NCBI RefSeq assembly: GCF_900108395.1
Contig: NZ_FNXE01000010.1
Span: forward strand, 1 to 64,000
Length of the DNA stretch: 64,000 bases
From: Paenimyroides marinum
GTDB lineage: Bacteria; Bacteroidota; Bacteroidia; Flavobacteriales; Flavobacteriaceae
Direction: 5' to 3'
Shown: piece by piece, positions 63,745-64,000 of the stretch
Layout of the letters: every line of letters begins with the position of its first letter
Position numbering within the stretch: position 1 is the first letter of the stretch
Program-made: the position numbers and the translations under genes
Notes under the pieces: generated by a model
The model's input: only the letters and a program-made list of their open reading frames with translations
Told to the model about the DNA's origin: nothing
Databases searched by the model: none

Positions 63745-64000
63745 AACTCTCCTTTAAACAGTTCCCACAGACACCTTTACCAAATACTTTTATCTCGTCA
63801 ATACGATAATTCTGACTTTCATTCCGCGGTATTATAAAGTCCTCCTTACAGGTTGTCTGTTTACAAATCTTACAATAGAAATGTAAGTGCCAGTCATTGT
63901 GTGTTTCTTCATCACACCCATCTTGGCACAAAATATACTTAACCGTAGTGTTCTCTTGGATACTGTGAACAATGCCCTTTTCCTCAAAAGTTTTCAAAGT
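63737..64000 (-). CDS. Fur-family transcriptional regulator, C-terminal part
   Basis: The visible 86 residues are the end of a Fur-family protein; the DNA-binding N-terminus lies beyond the window. The dimerisation and metal-binding part shows WHLHFYCKICKQTTCKED, with the HxHFxC motif and CxxC, then GKGVCGNC (second CxxC of a structural zinc site). This fits a zinc- or iron-responsive regulator (Zur-like), consistent with the downstream Zn/Cd exporter. The metal cannot be fixed from this part. Confidence 0.8.
   Translation of the reverse strand, partial: TLKTFEEKGIVHSIQENTTVKYILCQDGCDEETHNDWHLHFYCKICKQTTCKEDFIIPRNESQNYRIDEIKVFGKGVCGNCLKESLQ

Overview
The window comes from a member of the Bacteroidota, most likely a Flavobacteriaceae species. 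Evidence is the AT-rich DNA, a type IX secretion (T9SS) sorting-tail protein, a T9SS plug-type protein, Bacteroidota-style lipoproteins, -7 boxes of the form TAnnTTTG, and CTn-type genes (RteC, DUF3945, DUF1896). Species cannot be fixed from the sequence alone. 

Region 1 (1-24.6 kb) is ordinary chromosome. It holds peptidases (Dcp-like M3, M16), YceI and pirin with a Crp/Fnr regulator, two different L,D-transpeptidases, an APC permease, gpmI, map, an aromatic amino acid hydroxylase, a T9SS plug-type protein, apaG and pruA. It is interrupted by two insertion sequences. One is cut by the left edge and abuts a gene that lost its start codon. The other (19065-20456) is complete, with 14-bp inverted ends and a 12-bp target duplication, but its transposase is frameshifted.

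Region 2 (about 24.66-40.2 kb) is the backbone of a conjugative element. It begins at what looks like a mutated 3' end of a tRNA gene still followed by its terminator. It then carries a frameshifted rteC, a small HTH protein, a DUF3945 protein, topoisomerase III, an ORF6N/PLD-like protein, a DUF1896 protein and a 1813-residue methylase-helicase. An AT-rich two-gene Hachiman-type anti-phage system (hamA, hamB) sits inside this backbone on the opposite strand. No integrase, relaxase or transfer genes are in view.

Region 3 (40.2-64 kb) is metal-resistance cargo. On the plus strand are a DUF305 protein, whose signal peptide is cut off by a TGA at the lipobox cysteine codon, and a 19-cysteine copper-storage-like four-helix protein. 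On the minus strand lies an almost unbroken array from 60.6 kb down to 42.6 kb: a Cys-rich exported protein, two DUF3347 proteins, a TRASH-like lipoprotein, a CusA/TolC/CusB efflux pump, a haem-binding protein, a DUF305 membrane protein, type II GAPDH, class I aldolase, an ATP-cone/Mrr-like nuclease, a CPH-type copper ATPase and a multicopper oxidase with a barrel-like tail. A separate unit at the right edge has a Fur-family regulator, a transglutaminase-like protein and a CPC-type Zn/Cd ATPase, with a Fur-box-like palindrome at its promoter.

The most interesting idea is that the copper cargo carries its own aldolase and GAPDH, of types unlike the usual bacterial ones, next to an ATP-cone nuclease. 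This could be a metabolic back-up for glycolysis under metal stress. That role is inference; the gene content and order are read directly from the sequence.
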